Assembly (NCBI RefSeq): GCF_002072155.1
Contig: NZ_BDIY01000011.1
Location: forward strand, 53,333-117,332
Source: Roseovarius sp. A-2
GTDB lineage: Bacteria > Pseudomonadota > Alphaproteobacteria > Rhodobacterales > Rhodobacteraceae
DNA: 64,000 nt
Reading direction: 5' to 3'
Both the position numbers and the translations under genes were made by a program. Under the pieces are notes generated by a model. The model saw nothing but the letters and a program-made list of their open reading frames with translations. It had not been told where the DNA came from and searched no databases. Position 1 is the first letter of the stretch; each line of letters begins with the position of its first letter. Shown piece by piece: positions 63,988-64,000 of the stretch.

Positions 63988-64000
63988 GATACAGTCTACT

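Overview
The window looks like a chromosomal segment of a GC-rich alphaproteobacterium of the Rhodobacterales (Roseobacter group). The evidence is the codon use, the gene order pepA / lptF-lptG-lptD-surA-pdxA-rsmA, a single-chain indolepyruvate ferredoxin oxidoreductase, an FnrL-type box, and fragments of a photosynthesis gene cluster. No insertion sequence, prophage, CRISPR array or rRNA gene was seen.

Region 1 (1-18.6 kb) is nitrogen metabolism. After a partial short-chain dehydrogenase come a four-gene polar amino-acid ABC transporter (minus strand) and a divergent TetR regulator followed by an AruH-type arginine transaminase, an AruI-type 2-ketoarginine decarboxylase and a dimethylarginine-hydrolase-like enzyme. 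This suggests uptake and breakdown of arginine or methylated arginines. Next is a minus-strand operon of unknown purpose: nitrilase-superfamily amidase, 913-residue Orn/Lys/Arg decarboxylase, ATP-grasp ligase and C45-type Ntn acyltransferase/hydrolase. Then come a GABA aminotransferase and a divergent PuuR-like regulator. Decayed fragments (Crp, enolase superfamily, MocR, ABC ATPase) lie at 8.0 and 17.8-18.4 kb, the latter beside a CAU tRNA gene.

Region 2 (18.6-48.6 kb) is mostly housekeeping: purM-purN, rnd, sufE, a GMC oxidoreductase, yebC, a YmdB-type phosphoesterase, an ArgO-like exporter, pirin, holC-pepA, the LPS export and outer-membrane assembly operon, a pqi-type MCE system with split PqiA, ftsB and an AidB-like dehydrogenase. 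Between these genes lie remnants of anoxygenic photosynthesis genes: bchE and bchJ (26.4 kb), pufL (30.4 kb), hemA (47.0 kb), aerR/ppaA, ppsR/crtJ and bchP (47.2-48.1 kb). The last runs directly into an intact idi, the neighbour expected in a photosynthesis gene cluster. The simplest reading is a lineage that lost phototrophy and kept scattered scars plus idi.

Region 3 (48.8-64 kb) holds purL, an acidic exported protein, a PLP lyase/M24 peptidase pair, a LysR regulator divergent from the indolepyruvate oxidoreductase across a perfect inverted repeat, an acyltransferase, murI, argC and ccmE. At the right edge is a radical SAM/SPASM peptide maturase preceded by a short reading frame that is a candidate precursor or the tail of an unseen gene. 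A structured intergenic repeat occurs twice (44.15 and 48.7 kb) in opposite orientations.
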